From a virus: DNA of 30,344 bases. Location of the stretch: positions 1 to 30,344 of IMG/VR virus record IMGVR_UViG_3300042936_001079. The stretch is one strand, 5' to 3'. Every line of letters begins with the position of its first letter. Positions within the stretch are counted from its first letter, which is position 1. Made by a program: the position numbers and the translations under genes. This document shows positions 1 to 7,591 of the stretch, piece by piece. Below the pieces are notes generated by a model. That model was not told the DNA's origin and searched no databases. It was given only the letters and a program-made list of their open reading frames with translations.

Positions 1-846
1 AATCCAATTGAAGCAGCATCTCGTTTTGAATGTGAACCTCCAACAATGGAAGATGCTTACTTTAGAGATGAAGAATTAGTAAGAAAAGCTTTTATATATT
101 CAGATGACCCTATGGATGAAGAAGGTAGATATAAGCCGTGGTTTAATAATACTGATGGTCATCAAAGATTTATTCATATAGACTTAGGTTTTAAAAGAGA
201 TAGAACAGCATTATGTATGACGCATTGTTCTGGATTTAAAGAAATAGTTACATCAATGGGTGTTGAAAGGCTGCCAGTTATTAATGTTGATTTAATACAT
301 TCCTGGAAGGCTGAACCTGGTAAAGAAATTAACTTTGCTTCTGTGAGACAGCTTATTGTTGATCTCTGTAGAAGGTTTGATGTTGCTAAAGTTACTTTTG
401 ATAGATGGCAATCTATTGAAATGATTCAAAGCTTGAAAGCTCAAGGTATTAATGCAGACTTTCACAGCGTTAAGAAAACTGATTATGATACATTGATGAC
501 ATCTATTTATGACACAAGGCTTCGTGGGTATTGGAATCATGTTCTTGTTGAAGAAGAATTGTTGAAGTTAAGATTATTTAGTAACAATAAAATAGATCAC
601 CCTAATTCTGGATCTAAAGACTTAGCTGATGCTCTTGCTGGGTCGGTATTTAATTCTGTGCAAAATATGGGTGTTGAACAAGAAGTTGAAATAGAAATAC
701 TAGGTATTGATGCCCCAGATGGTGAAGATTTTGAGGATTATGGTACAGTGACAGTATATAATCGTGATATGAATGCATATGTGCCAGGTTTTAATAAAAC
801 ACAAATTCCAGTAGAGGAGGTGGGTGTATGGATGGAGAACATTTAA
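1..846 (+). CDS. terL: Terminase large subunit, C-terminal part (5' truncated by window edge)
   Basis: The frame is open from base 1, so the N-terminal ATPase lies outside the window. What remains is the RNase H-like nuclease domain that cuts concatemeric DNA during head packaging. Seen: the first acidic motif HIDLGFKRDRTAL (Asp at fragment residue 61), a second Asp in VTFDRWQS (residue 134) and a C-terminal acidic pair in KDLADALAG (about residues 207 and 210), the usual three-site arrangement of terminase nucleases. The N-terminal NPIEAASRFEC text matches the linker after the ATPase domain. The gene overlaps the next small gene by 19 bases. Assignment is by family motifs and is firm; the packaging type cannot be told. 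Confidence 0.9.
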   Translation, partial: NPIEAASRFECEPPTMEDAYFRDEELVRKAFIYSDDPMDEEGRYKPWFNNTDGHQRFIHIDLGFKRDRTALCMTHCSGFKEIVTSMGVERLPVINVDLIHSWKAEPGKEINFASVRQLIVDLCRRFDVAKVTFDRWQSIEMIQSLKAQGINADFHSVKKTDYDTLMTSIYDTRLRGYWNHVLVEEELLKLRLFSNNKIDHPNSGSKDLADALAGSVFNSVQNMGVEQEVEIEILGIDAPDGEDFEDYGTVTVYNRDMNAYVPGFNKTQIPVEEVGVWMENI

Positions 847-980
847 TGGATAAGGATACGGTAGATATACAGTTAGTTCTTAAAATTATGAGTGATAAAG
901 TGTCTGAATTGACATTGCAAAATGCTGTTTTAATTGCGCAATTAGATTCAATCAGAAGATCCTCTCTGAAAAATATTTAA
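828..980 (+). CDS. Small helical protein, 50 aa, unknown
   Basis: Starts inside the end of the terminase gene behind a strong GAGGAGG ribosome site (814-820), which makes it a likely translationally coupled gene. It is a 50-residue protein, largely charged/hydrophobic with heptad-like spacing (residues about 14-42), consistent with a short coiled coil. No family recognised; position beside terminase would fit a packaging or assembly accessory protein, which is inference only. Confidence 0.7.
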   Translation: MDGEHLMDKDTVDIQLVLKIMSDKVSELTLQNAVLIAQLDSIRRSSLKNI

Positions 981-1080
981 TAAAATATTTATAGACGAAG
1001 GTTGTTTCTAGTAAAGTTACTGATAAGTTGTATGTCAAGCCGATAGGCGTTATTCAAAACCAATATAGAAACGAGAGAAA
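981..1080 (+). other. Short intergenic spacer
   Basis: One hundred bases between the 50-aa gene and the basic protein gene. It begins with AAAATATTTATAGA, a string seen again directly after the last plus-strand gene (23879-23892). No convincing promoter or hairpin was found here. Confidence 0.4.
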
Positions 1081-1425
1081 ATGCAAATTAAAGAAGCAAG
1101 TTCATTCCCAGTAATCTCAAGAAGTGGTCGTACATCTGCTGAATTGCAAATGATTATTGATACCTTGAACCTATCTAGTCAAAGTGGAAAGCCTTATTCA
1201 ATTGAGGGAGTTCAAGCTGGTAAGAAATACAATTCAATGCAACAGAGAATTCGTGCCCAAGCTCGTAAGATTAATGTAAGCGTTGAGATTCATTACAATA
1301 AAGAAACTGAAACTCTCTATTTTAGAGTGCCAGTATCGTCAGGAATAGAGACCTCTTTGGTCCCCGATAAGGTTGTAAAATCAAAAGATATTAAGAGTGT
1401 CAAGACTTTTGTAAAAAATAAGTAA
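1081..1425 (+). CDS. Hypothetical basic protein, 114 aa
   Basis: Not recognised. Lysine/arginine-rich protein with a central basic stretch (YNSMQQRIRAQARKI, about residues 50-64) followed by a beta-like segment and a lysine-rich tail; nucleic-acid binding is plausible but unproven. A weak GAGAG ribosome site precedes the ATG. The gene ends just before the strong terminator at 1442, so it closes the transcription unit that begins before the window. Confidence 0.75.
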   Translation: MQIKEASSFPVISRSGRTSAELQMIIDTLNLSSQSGKPYSIEGVQAGKKYNSMQQRIRAQARKINVSVEIHYNKETETLYFRVPVSSGIETSLVPDKVVKSKDIKSVKTFVKNK

Positions 1426-1441
1426 TATTAAAATAAAAAAA

Positions 1442-1471
1442 GGGCTGGGAGCGATCTCAGCCCTTTTTTTT
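1442..1471 (+). terminator. Rho-independent terminator
   Basis: Nine-pair stem GGGCTGGGA/TCTCAGCCC (one G-U pair as RNA), GCGA loop, followed by eight T. It ends the terminase-side transcription unit; the next promoter begins within a few bases of the T-run. Confidence 0.93.
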
Positions 1472-1474
1472 ATG

Positions 1475-1486
1475 TATACTATAGGC
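1475..1486 (+). promoter_or_regulatory. -10 element TATACT for a leaderless transcript
   Basis: TATACT at 1475-1480 is followed by exactly six bases and an ATG at 1487, so initiation about seven bases downstream would put the mRNA 5' end at the start codon. The same TATACT-N6-ATG spacing occurs at both divergent genes near 30 kb. There is no ribosome site before this ATG and no clear -35. Confidence 0.6.
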
Positions 1487-2305
1487 ATGGGACTTTTTGA
1501 AACACAATCAATAGAAATTAATCAAGATCAATTGGCAAAATGGAATGTTCTTTTTGCTATTCCTTGCTACGATCAGCAAATATCAGAACCAACAATGATG
1601 AGTCTAATTAAGACTCTAATGTATTTTAGAGATCATAGCATGAAGTTTGCAGTAGCAACTATCACTGATTCATTGATCAATCGTGCTAGGAACAATATGT
1701 CGGCTAAATTTATGGGTAATGAACAATTTACTCACATGATGTTTATTGATGCTGATATCTCCTGGGAACCTGAAGACATTATAAAATTGCTATGGCATGA
1801 TAAAGAAGTAATGACTGCTGCTTATCCTATTAAATCAATTGATTGGGAAAAAGTTGCTAAGAATGTAAAAGACGGAGTTGCTGTTGAAGAACTTGCGGCT
1901 AAGAGTGTTAGATTTGTTGTTAACCCAGTTAAGGATCAAACTACTTTAAATGTTGAAAACGGGGCAATTGAAATATTTGATGCTGGCACTGGTTTTATGC
2001 TTATAAAAAGAGAAACATTTTTAAAGCTTATAGAAGCCCACCCTGAATTAAAGTATGATGATGATACTGGCTCTCTTGCTAAAAATGAAAAACCGTGGAC
2101 ATACGCATTTTTTAATTCTTATATTGATGCCCATAAAAATAGATTCTTATCTGAAGACTATGGCTTTTGTAGATATTGGCAGAATATTGGTGGAAAAGTT
2201 TGGGTAGATCCTGCTATTACTTTAGGTCATCTTGGTCGTATGAAATATACTGGAACAATGATGTCCTTTATTGAAGAGAATGCCAAGATCGTTGATAAAT
2301 CGTAA
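1487..2305 (+). CDS. GT-A fold glycosyltransferase-like protein, 272 aa
   Basis: A probable nucleotide-sugar dependent glycosyltransferase (family 2-like). Seen: N-terminal beta strand NVLFAIPCYDQ (residues 20-30), then FIDADISWEP with a DxD metal/nucleotide site at D88/D90, then a DAGTGFMLIKRETF segment typical of the acceptor half. ATG 1487 is chosen over ATG 1472 because 1472 sits at the end of the terminator T-run, whereas 1487 lies at the expected 5' end of a TATACT promoter. Phage members of this fold modify DNA bases, virion glycans or host surface; the substrate cannot be read here. It has its own promoter and terminator-bounded unit. Confidence 0.82.
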   Translation: MGLFETQSIEINQDQLAKWNVLFAIPCYDQQISEPTMMSLIKTLMYFRDHSMKFAVATITDSLINRARNNMSAKFMGNEQFTHMMFIDADISWEPEDIIKLLWHDKEVMTAAYPIKSIDWEKVAKNVKDGVAVEELAAKSVRFVVNPVKDQTTLNVENGAIEIFDAGTGFMLIKRETFLKLIEAHPELKYDDDTGSLAKNEKPWTYAFFNSYIDAHKNRFLSEDYGFCRYWQNIGGKVWVDPAITLGHLGRMKYTGTMMSFIEENAKIVDKS

Positions 2306-2683
2306 ATCGGTTGGAAATTTGGAATTATACTCTACCTTGTGTATTGAGAAAAAATATATACTAAATTTCGTAGAATAATAGTAAAAAAAGCGTGGAGTTC
2401 ATAAACATTTTAATAATGTTTAGCCTTTGTTGAATCATTTGACGATCTATGAACTCACTAATTACGCACATAGATCTCCTTTTTTTTTAACGGATAGATC
2501 TCAAATTTAATACGATCTCGCTTATGATCTTATTTAACAGTTTTCTGCGACCTTAATATCAGTTTAATGAATTTTCAAATAACTTTCAATTATCTATTTC
2601 CCCCCTGATAAACTGATCTCGTCGGATAATTCTATGACGAAATAAGTAATTATTTAATTAATTAATTAACAAAGGAGATAGCA
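2306..2683 (+). other. Untranslated leader region with structured RNA
   Basis: 378 bases with no gene. It holds -10-like TATACT strings (2328-2333 and 2357-2362), a pair of mutually exclusive stems and a T-run (entered separately), a TCGTC/GACGA hairpin (about 2614-2640), several repeats of GATCTC/GATCT (2445, 2473, 2497, 2514, 2611) and an AT-rich TTAATTAATTAA stretch just before the ribosome site of the next operon. Confidence 0.6.
2392..2488 (+). promoter_or_regulatory. Attenuator-like alternative stems with T-run
   Basis: Stem A pairs GTGgAGTTCATA (2392-2403) with TATGAACTCAC (2448-2458) around an inner AAACATT/AATGTTT hairpin. Stem B pairs GATCTATG (2444-2451) with CATAGATC (2469-2476), perfect over eight pairs, and is followed by TCC and nine T. 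Bases 2448-2451 are shared, so only one stem can form: an arrangement like antiterminator/terminator switches. ATCTCCTTT (2474-2482) is also complementary to the AAAGGAGAT ribosome site of the next gene. No known riboswitch class recognised. Confidence 0.5.
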
Positions 2684-3040
2684 ATGAGTAATTTTAATGT
2701 TGATAATAATGTTGATAATAATGATGACGCTATTCGTGCTAAATTGTTGGGCTTAGAAATAGAAAATGGTTCAATTAATTATGGGACAGTAAGTAATTTT
2801 AAGTATGAGTTTACTGGTTACGAAACTATAATGATTGCTTTGACTGATAAGGGTAATGAAATTGATTGTCATCAGTTATTGCGATTTATGTATTTGATTG
2901 ATATGAAAAATAATGGTAAACAAATAGTTTATCCAGATGGCACAGATTATTCAAATCGTGTATTTGGTCCTCAACGAAAACGAAATGCCAAAGTGTTGAA
3001 TAATTCAAGTTATATTAGCCCACATAATCTTATTTCATAG
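2684..3040 (+). CDS. Hypothetical protein, 118 aa, first gene of the long operon
   Basis: Not recognised. Starts 5 bases after a strong AAAGGAGAT site. The N-terminus is a low-complexity Asn/Asp/Val run (residues 3-16), the middle is beta-like, the tail basic (PQRKRNAK). As first gene after the structured leader it is the one most directly affected by any attenuation there. Confidence 0.8.
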   Translation: MSNFNVDNNVDNNDDAIRAKLLGLEIENGSINYGTVSNFKYEFTGYETIMIALTDKGNEIDCHQLLRFMYLIDMKNNGKQIVYPDGTDYSNRVFGPQRKRNAKVLNNSSYISPHNLIS

Positions 3041-3053
3041 AAAGGTGATAACA

Positions 3054-3563
3054 ATGACAAATACAGCATTATTTACAAAAGTTAATCTTAATGACATTAC
3101 TAATATTGATTACAGTGTCAATAACCATATTCCTCAACCAAAAGTTGAAAGAAGTGGTTTTGTTAAAGTAAATCTTAGTGATGTTAAAAATCTATCAAGA
3201 AGAAAATCTCAAGAAGTAATTAAATTGTCATTTGATACTATTTGTACAAATTATGATACTAATGAAGAATTAGAATTGATCACTTCTTTAGTTAAGATTA
3301 CTGCTATTAGAAAGAATTCCCAAGGTATTGACTATGATCTTTCTCAGGATAGAAGGTTTATCCGAATGAATAAGATTCATCAAATTAAAGTTGTAATATC
3401 TATATTAGATATGGGTATTGATGTATTAGTTGATGGTTGTAAAGAAGTAGCAACTATTGATAACATCAATAGTTTAAATAAAGTACTTGTTAAGTTGGAA
3501 TTGAATAAGTTGGAAAAAGATAAAGTAGTGCGATCAAATATGGAAATATTCACTAGAAGATAA
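3054..3563 (+). CDS. Hypothetical protein, 169 aa
   Basis: Not recognised. ATG 3054 is preferred over the in-frame GTG at 3045 because that GTG lies within the AAAGGTG ribosome site (3041-3047). Two copies of a short motif of the form KVNLxDxxN occur at residues about 9-16 and 36-43, suggesting an internal N-terminal repeat. Rich in Ile, Lys and Asn, consistent with the AT-rich genome. Confidence 0.8.
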   Translation: MTNTALFTKVNLNDITNIDYSVNNHIPQPKVERSGFVKVNLSDVKNLSRRKSQEVIKLSFDTICTNYDTNEELELITSLVKITAIRKNSQGIDYDLSQDRRFIRMNKIHQIKVVISILDMGIDVLVDGCKEVATIDNINSLNKVLVKLELNKLEKDKVVRSNMEIFTRR

Positions 3564-3575
3564 TGAAAGGGACAA

Positions 3576-3989
3576 ATGAAAACTCATTCTGAAATTACAA
3601 AAGTTGACTTTAATCGTTATGTTACCCCAGTTTCTAATTTAGAAGTTGGTGATATCATTAACTGGATCGGTATTTATGATGCTGGTAAAGAAGTCTATTT
3701 TGATACAATTACTTTATTAAAGTATGATCGTCCTATTGCTTTTAAGATTGTTGATATTGATTACAATCCAAATAAGCCAGACGATATCATATTTGAATTT
3801 GATAAAGTATTAGTTCCAACTAATTCAAAAGTTATTACAATAAATAAAGATAGGTTCGCTGGAACTAATATTAAAAACACAAAATCAAATGGCAAGTCAT
3901 TGTTTGATATTGAGCAAGAAATGTACCGTATTCAGTGGTTAATGAATGCTGAAAAATTTGATCTACAAGAAAACAACGAAGGAGAATAA
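3576..3989 (+). CDS. Hypothetical protein, 137 aa
   Basis: Not recognised. Starts after a TGAAAGGGAC ribosome site. Residues about 20-90 alternate hydrophobic and polar residues (VSNLEVGDIINWIGIYDAG), the look of a small beta-barrel. The C-terminus is acidic. One base separates its stop from the next ATG, so the pair is likely co-translated. Confidence 0.8.
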   Translation: MKTHSEITKVDFNRYVTPVSNLEVGDIINWIGIYDAGKEVYFDTITLLKYDRPIAFKIVDIDYNPNKPDDIIFEFDKVLVPTNSKVITINKDRFAGTNIKNTKSNGKSLFDIEQEMYRIQWLMNAEKFDLQENNEGE

Positions 3990-3990
3990 A

Positions 3991-4194
3991 ATGAAAATTG
4001 AATCTGGAGCGGTAATTGATACAAAAGAACACGGCTGTATTCCTATGAATAAGATTAGTCTACTGGAATTGGCAATTGAAATGAATCACAGAACAAATAG
4101 CATTATGGATGTTCTTGAGTTTAATCAAACAATGATCGTTAAAATGCAATCTAAAATTATTGAATTAGAAACAGCATTACTGGAGTTTTTATAA
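3991..4194 (+). CDS. Small helical protein, 67 aa
   Basis: ATG 3991 follows a clear GAAGGAG site located in the end of the previous gene; an in-frame ATG at 3946 has no such site. Residues about 25-66 show hydrophobic heptads (LLELAIEMN through LETALLEFL), so a coiled coil is likely. No family recognised. Its stop overlaps the next start (TAATG). Confidence 0.75.
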   Translation: MKIESGAVIDTKEHGCIPMNKISLLELAIEMNHRTNSIMDVLEFNQTMIVKMQSKIIELETALLEFL

Positions 4195-4424
4195 TGGCTG
4201 AGTGTATATATTGTAAATCAATATTTATTGACGAAAGATTTGAAGCAGGATATGAATACTGTTTAGATGAAGATTGTCAAAAAATTGGTTTGGATATATC
4301 AGAAAGAGCATTTAGGAGAATATATACTCCTGCTCTATTACATAAAAGTAATTATTTCTGGGTTAAAAAAACTGAGTTAAAGTCATTAAATGTCAGAGCA
4401 GATCTATTAGAACAATCAGATTGA
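4194..4424 (+). CDS. Small four-cysteine zinc-finger-like protein, 76 aa
   Basis: Cys4, Cys7 (CIYC) and Cys23, Cys28 (YCLDEDC) form a compact four-Cys site likely to bind zinc. The rest (residues 36-76) is helical and basic. The TAATG overlap with the upstream gene indicates translational coupling. Function unknown; nucleic-acid or protein binding is a guess from the finger alone. Confidence 0.8.
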   Translation: MAECIYCKSIFIDERFEAGYEYCLDEDCQKIGLDISERAFRRIYTPALLHKSNYFWVKKTELKSLNVRADLLEQSD

Positions 4425-4435
4425 AAGGGGTAGAA

Positions 4436-4621
4436 GTGGAAAACAGAAATCAAGTATTAAATGAACTAGAAAAGTTAACTAGTCAAATGGATATTCCATT
4501 CTCTAGGTTAAAGGATTACAATTGGCTTTTGCGTAACGCAGCAATTAATAATCCAGATAGTCTTAAGTTAAAAAAAGTAATAATGATATGTCAACTACTA
4601 GTGAAAGGTGATACACAATGA
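4436..4621 (+). CDS. Small helical protein, 61 aa, GTG start
   Basis: GTG 4436 is chosen because TGAAAGGGG (4422-4430) sits five bases before it; the in-frame TTG at 4421 overlaps that site. The protein is alpha-helical throughout (NQVLNELEKLTSQMD). No family recognised. Its ribosome site is one of those exactly complementary to the loop of the RNA at 16197-16281. Confidence 0.75.
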   Translation: MENRNQVLNELEKLTSQMDIPFSRLKDYNWLLRNAAINNPDSLKLKKVIMICQLLVKGDTQ

Positions 4622-4767
4622 ATGATAATCATGAAAAAGAAGAAGTTTATGATTGGGCTTTGGATACAGATATGAATCCTGATTGGAATACTTGGGAAGA
4701 AGAATTAAATATGATTGAACGAGAGTTTCCACAATCAAAAAAGTTCTTTGGTAAAAAGAAAAAATAA
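4618..4767 (+). CDS. Small acidic protein with lysine tail, 49 aa
   Basis: ATGA overlap with the previous stop and a GAAAGGTG site give a coupled start. Residues 1-36 are acidic and Trp-rich (DWALDTDMNPDWNTWEEE); residues 40-49 are almost all lysine and phenylalanine. A polar, bipartite protein of unknown role. Confidence 0.65.
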   Translation: MNDNHEKEEVYDWALDTDMNPDWNTWEEELNMIEREFPQSKKFFGKKKK

Positions 4768-4789
4768 ATACCTTTTGAAAGGGGTAAAT

Positions 4790-5161
4790 ATGGACATTTT
4801 AAAATTATTTAAATCAACAGATGATGGGCAATATATTTTATTGCTTGAGAAACTTTGGCTAAAGCAAAATCATGAAGATAATGATGGCTATACTCCAAGA
4901 CCAATTCCAGAGAATAGATTCAAATTTGTATTTATCGGTAAAATGCAAGAGTATCTATCAACTGATTACAATATCACAAGTTATGTTGGTCAGAATCTAA
5001 AAGTTGATACTTTTAAAAATAAATACAAGTATGCTATTCAAATGTCATATCCATATCTTGGAACTGATGACAATAAATTGGGTAAAAGCGTTATATCACT
5101 TTATCTTGTAAGGAATAATGATGAAGTATTTCACTATCAAAGGATATGGGAGGAACTATAA
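4790..5161 (+). CDS. Hypothetical protein, 123 aa
   Basis: Not recognised. ATG 4790 follows TGAAAGGGG (4776-4784); an upstream in-frame ATG at 4715 lies inside the preceding gene without a ribosome site. Mixed alpha/beta character with Tyr/Phe-rich beta segments (NRFKFVFIGKMQEYL). Stop overlaps the next start. Confidence 0.8.
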   Translation: MDILKLFKSTDDGQYILLLEKLWLKQNHEDNDGYTPRPIPENRFKFVFIGKMQEYLSTDYNITSYVGQNLKVDTFKNKYKYAIQMSYPYLGTDDNKLGKSVISLYLVRNNDEVFHYQRIWEEL

Positions 5162-5613
5162 TGAGTAAATATTATGGATCAACAATAACGGTATACAAGA
5201 AAGATTGGAATATGTGTGATGGTTGTAATATACCATTAAAACCAGTTTTTTGGGAAACAATAGATGGTATTCCAGTTGATGAACAAATAGTTATAGTCAA
5301 TGATTTTTCTAAAGGAATATTAAATAATATTGACAGTGGACTTACTATTTCACTTATGGGTGGATATGCTGAATTTGTAGATCAAATGTTTATTGATGAA
5401 GATGAACAAATAGAATTGTATCTTTGTCACGATTGTGTAGTAAAAATGTTTTCTATGTATAACAAAACAAAAAAATTAAAACAATGTCATCCAACAACAC
5501 ACGAAGCAAAAAGCAAAGATAATTTGTTTTGTTGTGATTGGTCTTGGAATTTGATTAACAATAAAGTTGTTCACCCTGAAGAAGATATTGATGATTACAG
5601 GAAAGGAGAGTAG
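5161..5613 (+). CDS. Two-CxxC zinc-ribbon protein, 150 aa
   Basis: CDGC (Cys19, Cys22) and CHDC (Cys89, Cys92) are spaced as the two knuckles of a zinc ribbon with a 66-residue insert; further Cys/His lie near the C-terminus (QCHP, FCCDW). ATG 5161 follows GGGAGG. No specific family can be named. TAATG overlap couples it to the gene before. Confidence 0.8.
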   Translation: MSKYYGSTITVYKKDWNMCDGCNIPLKPVFWETIDGIPVDEQIVIVNDFSKGILNNIDSGLTISLMGGYAEFVDQMFIDEDEQIELYLCHDCVVKMFSMYNKTKKLKQCHPTTHEAKSKDNLFCCDWSWNLINNKVVHPEEDIDDYRKGE

Positions 5614-5615
5614 TT

Positions 5616-5774
5616 ATGAATAATTTTGAATTATTGGAATTAAGTGATCTTGATGAAAAATCAAAACAAATGATCATTAGCACATTGAAGCAATTAAACG
5701 AATCAATCATTAAAGCAGAAATTGAATTGTTTAAACTTGATATTGAATTGTTTGAAGCAGAAAGGCTTGGGTAA
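5616..5774 (+). CDS. Small coiled-coil protein, 52 aa
   Basis: A strong GAAAGGAGAG site lies in the end of the previous gene. Residues about 15-50 are a continuous amphipathic helix with the near-repeat IELFKLDIELFEAE, so a dimeric coiled coil is likely. Function unknown. Confidence 0.7.
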   Translation: MNNFELLELSDLDEKSKQMIISTLKQLNESIIKAEIELFKLDIELFEAERLG

Positions 5775-5777
5775 TTA

Positions 5778-5912
5778 ATGAAAGTATACCAATGGATAAA
5801 ACAAGAACCCGAGTTTCAGTATTACTGGACTAAGGATAAAGGTTGGGTTCAAAAAGATATAGAAGAAGTATGGAAAGCCATAGAGATAGGGGAAACACAA
5901 AATGGGTATTGA
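5778..5912 (+). CDS. Small aromatic-rich protein, 44 aa
   Basis: Open frame with ATG three bases after the previous stop; the only ribosome-site candidate is GAAAGG inside the upstream gene. Trp/Tyr-rich (YQWIKQEPEFQYYWTKDKGW). Overlaps the next gene by 11 bases. Likely real from the gene packing, but evidence is thin. Confidence 0.55.
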   Translation: MKVYQWIKQEPEFQYYWTKDKGWVQKDIEEVWKAIEIGETQNGY

Positions 5913-6249
5913 TTATATGGAAATAGGATCATCTCCAAGTGATGAAGATTGTGCTCAATTAGGTTCTGATAATTATGATAAGTTATCCAGAATTCAATTG
6001 AATGCATATGTTCATCAATTGGAAAGGATGTTCCCTTATGTAAAGAATTCAGATTCATTAAAATTTGCTGCTAAAAGATTTAATCACGACTTCGGTACTT
6101 ATGCCGAAGTTGTTATTTATTTTGATACAGCTAATGAATTTGAATATAATTGTGCAATTGATATTGAACACAATCTCCCAATGTATTGGGATGAAGAAGC
6201 TAAGGAAGAAATTAAAAACAAACTACAAACAGAAAAGGATAAATCATGA
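5902..6249 (+). CDS. Hypothetical acidic protein, 115 aa
   Basis: Not recognised. Acidic N-terminus, helical centre, a beta-like segment (TYAEVVIYFDTANEFEYN, about residues 71-88) and a charged helical tail. A GATAGGGGAAA ribosome site precedes ATG 5902. Stop overlaps the next start by four bases. Confidence 0.8.
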   Translation: MGIDYMEIGSSPSDEDCAQLGSDNYDKLSRIQLNAYVHQLERMFPYVKNSDSLKFAAKRFNHDFGTYAEVVIYFDTANEFEYNCAIDIEHNLPMYWDEEAKEEIKNKLQTEKDKS

Positions 6250-6413
6250 ACAACATAGTGTTTCAACATTATAGAAATGCAAAGAACTGGGGTGACAGTT
6301 GGCTATTTAGTACAAAAATGCTATTACAAGGTCATCTGCTAACAGATAAGAAATACGAAAAAGCAATCAAAAACATACTTAACAACCAAAATGAAAATGG
6401 AGAAACAAAATGA
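6246..6413 (+). CDS. Small basic protein, 55 aa
   Basis: ATGA overlaps on both sides tie it to its neighbours. Residues 5-35 are Trp/Phe-rich, residues 36-55 charged and Asn-rich. No family recognised and no ribosome site of its own beyond coupling. Confidence 0.65.
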   Translation: MNNIVFQHYRNAKNWGDSWLFSTKMLLQGHLLTDKKYEKAIKNILNNQNENGETK

Positions 6414-6886
6414 AAAAACTATCAGAGAAGCAATTTGTAACAGTAGTAGAAAATATTCATAATAAAATTAATTACTCATTTGATTCAAAGCATTGTGAAG
6501 CATTTGGCGTTCTCATTGACAAGGAATTAAATGTTCAAATTGAAAAGATTGATAGCAGTTCTGATATTTACGATATGCTTGATACCGATAATGATGATCT
6601 ACTAAATCAAATTAATGACTACGATATGATATCTTTTGCAACTAACGGTTGGGCTGCCCCTACTGGTAAAGATGATGAATATAGTGATTTAGCACCATCT
6701 CAACACCCTGAAAAAAGAAGAGTTCGTCTTCTTAGTTCAGCAAATATTCATAATCAAGTTGGTAGTTCAATTTTGTTTAGTGACGATATTGATTCACCTG
6801 TATATGATTATGGTGATGCTCGTGGAACTATGGCTACAGCAATCATTGAACTTATGGACAAAGCAAAAGATTTGCAGGTCAAATGA
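6410..6886 (+). CDS. Conserved-looking phage protein, 158 aa
   Basis: Unknown function. Centre carries SFATNGWAAPTG (about residues 75-86) then an acidic patch and QHPEKRRVRLLS, a pattern I associate with small conserved actinophage proteins of unknown function (recollection, not a search). C-terminus helical. ATGA overlaps at both ends; ribosome site AATGGAG within the upstream gene. Confidence 0.8.
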   Translation: MKKLSEKQFVTVVENIHNKINYSFDSKHCEAFGVLIDKELNVQIEKIDSSSDIYDMLDTDNDDLLNQINDYDMISFATNGWAAPTGKDDEYSDLAPSQHPEKRRVRLLSSANIHNQVGSSILFSDDIDSPVYDYGDARGTMATAIIELMDKAKDLQVK

Positions 6887-7590
6887 GTAAATTTGGCGAA
6901 AGCGGATATGTCAAAAACATAGAAAAATATGCCAAACAAGCAACTACAAGACCTGATGATTTTGGTTATTGGGGTTCTGATGATATGTTTAAAACTTGGG
7001 GCTTTACTAATATTGATCAGAACAGAGACTCTGATGTATTAGCAAAGTCAAATTTTAAATATATTACTGAAGAGTTGATGGATATCTTCCCTGATGATTA
7101 TAGAATTGAAAATTATGCTCATTGGGCTGTTGGTAATGTTGATAGATTGGTTTGTCGTGTTTATGATGATGATGATAAAAAGATTATTTCATCTTCATTC
7201 TATTTAGCAATGGAATGGTTAGACAAATTAGATGACTATCCAGTTGCTGATGAAGATTCATATCAAACAATGTTGGGTCTTGATAATATTGAAAGTCTTG
7301 ACTTTTGGGCTGATATTTGTCCTGATTATGTTGATATTGAAAAGTATCCCGATTGGGCTGGCGATGTTCTTTATGAATTAGAAGTCAATATGAATATAGA
7401 GTTCCATCTAGATTCAGGTTCACCTAAAGATGAAGATATTATCCAGGCTATTTATAATCTTCAATATTGGAATGCAGCAGGTTATGTAAAGTGGTTTGAA
7501 TTCTGTGATCGTAATAATTTAGAAAGACCACAGTTTTTAGTAAATGATATATCAAAAAATAATCCTAATCAATTAGAAATGGAGTTTTAA
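6883..7590 (+). CDS. Phage protein with HWAVG...VDRLVCRV motif, 235 aa
   Basis: Unknown function. Contains YAHWAVGNVDRLVCRVYD (about residues 82-99) followed by a helix and LDDYPVADEDSY; this combination resembles a widespread phage family of unknown role usually written as HWACGWVE...YPVLDES. Strongly acidic. Coupled to the preceding gene by ATGA. Confidence 0.8.
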   Translation: MSKFGESGYVKNIEKYAKQATTRPDDFGYWGSDDMFKTWGFTNIDQNRDSDVLAKSNFKYITEELMDIFPDDYRIENYAHWAVGNVDRLVCRVYDDDDKKIISSSFYLAMEWLDKLDDYPVADEDSYQTMLGLDNIESLDFWADICPDYVDIEKYPDWAGDVLYELEVNMNIEFHLDSGSPKDEDIIQAIYNLQYWNAAGYVKWFEFCDRNNLERPQFLVNDISKNNPNQLEMEF

Positions 7591-7591
7591 A

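Noticed and set aside
980-995. TATTTATA strings at 985 and 23883 as T4-type late promoters (TATAAATA on the minus strand)
   Set aside because: They would read left into genes on the opposite strand, and such strings are common in AT-rich DNA.
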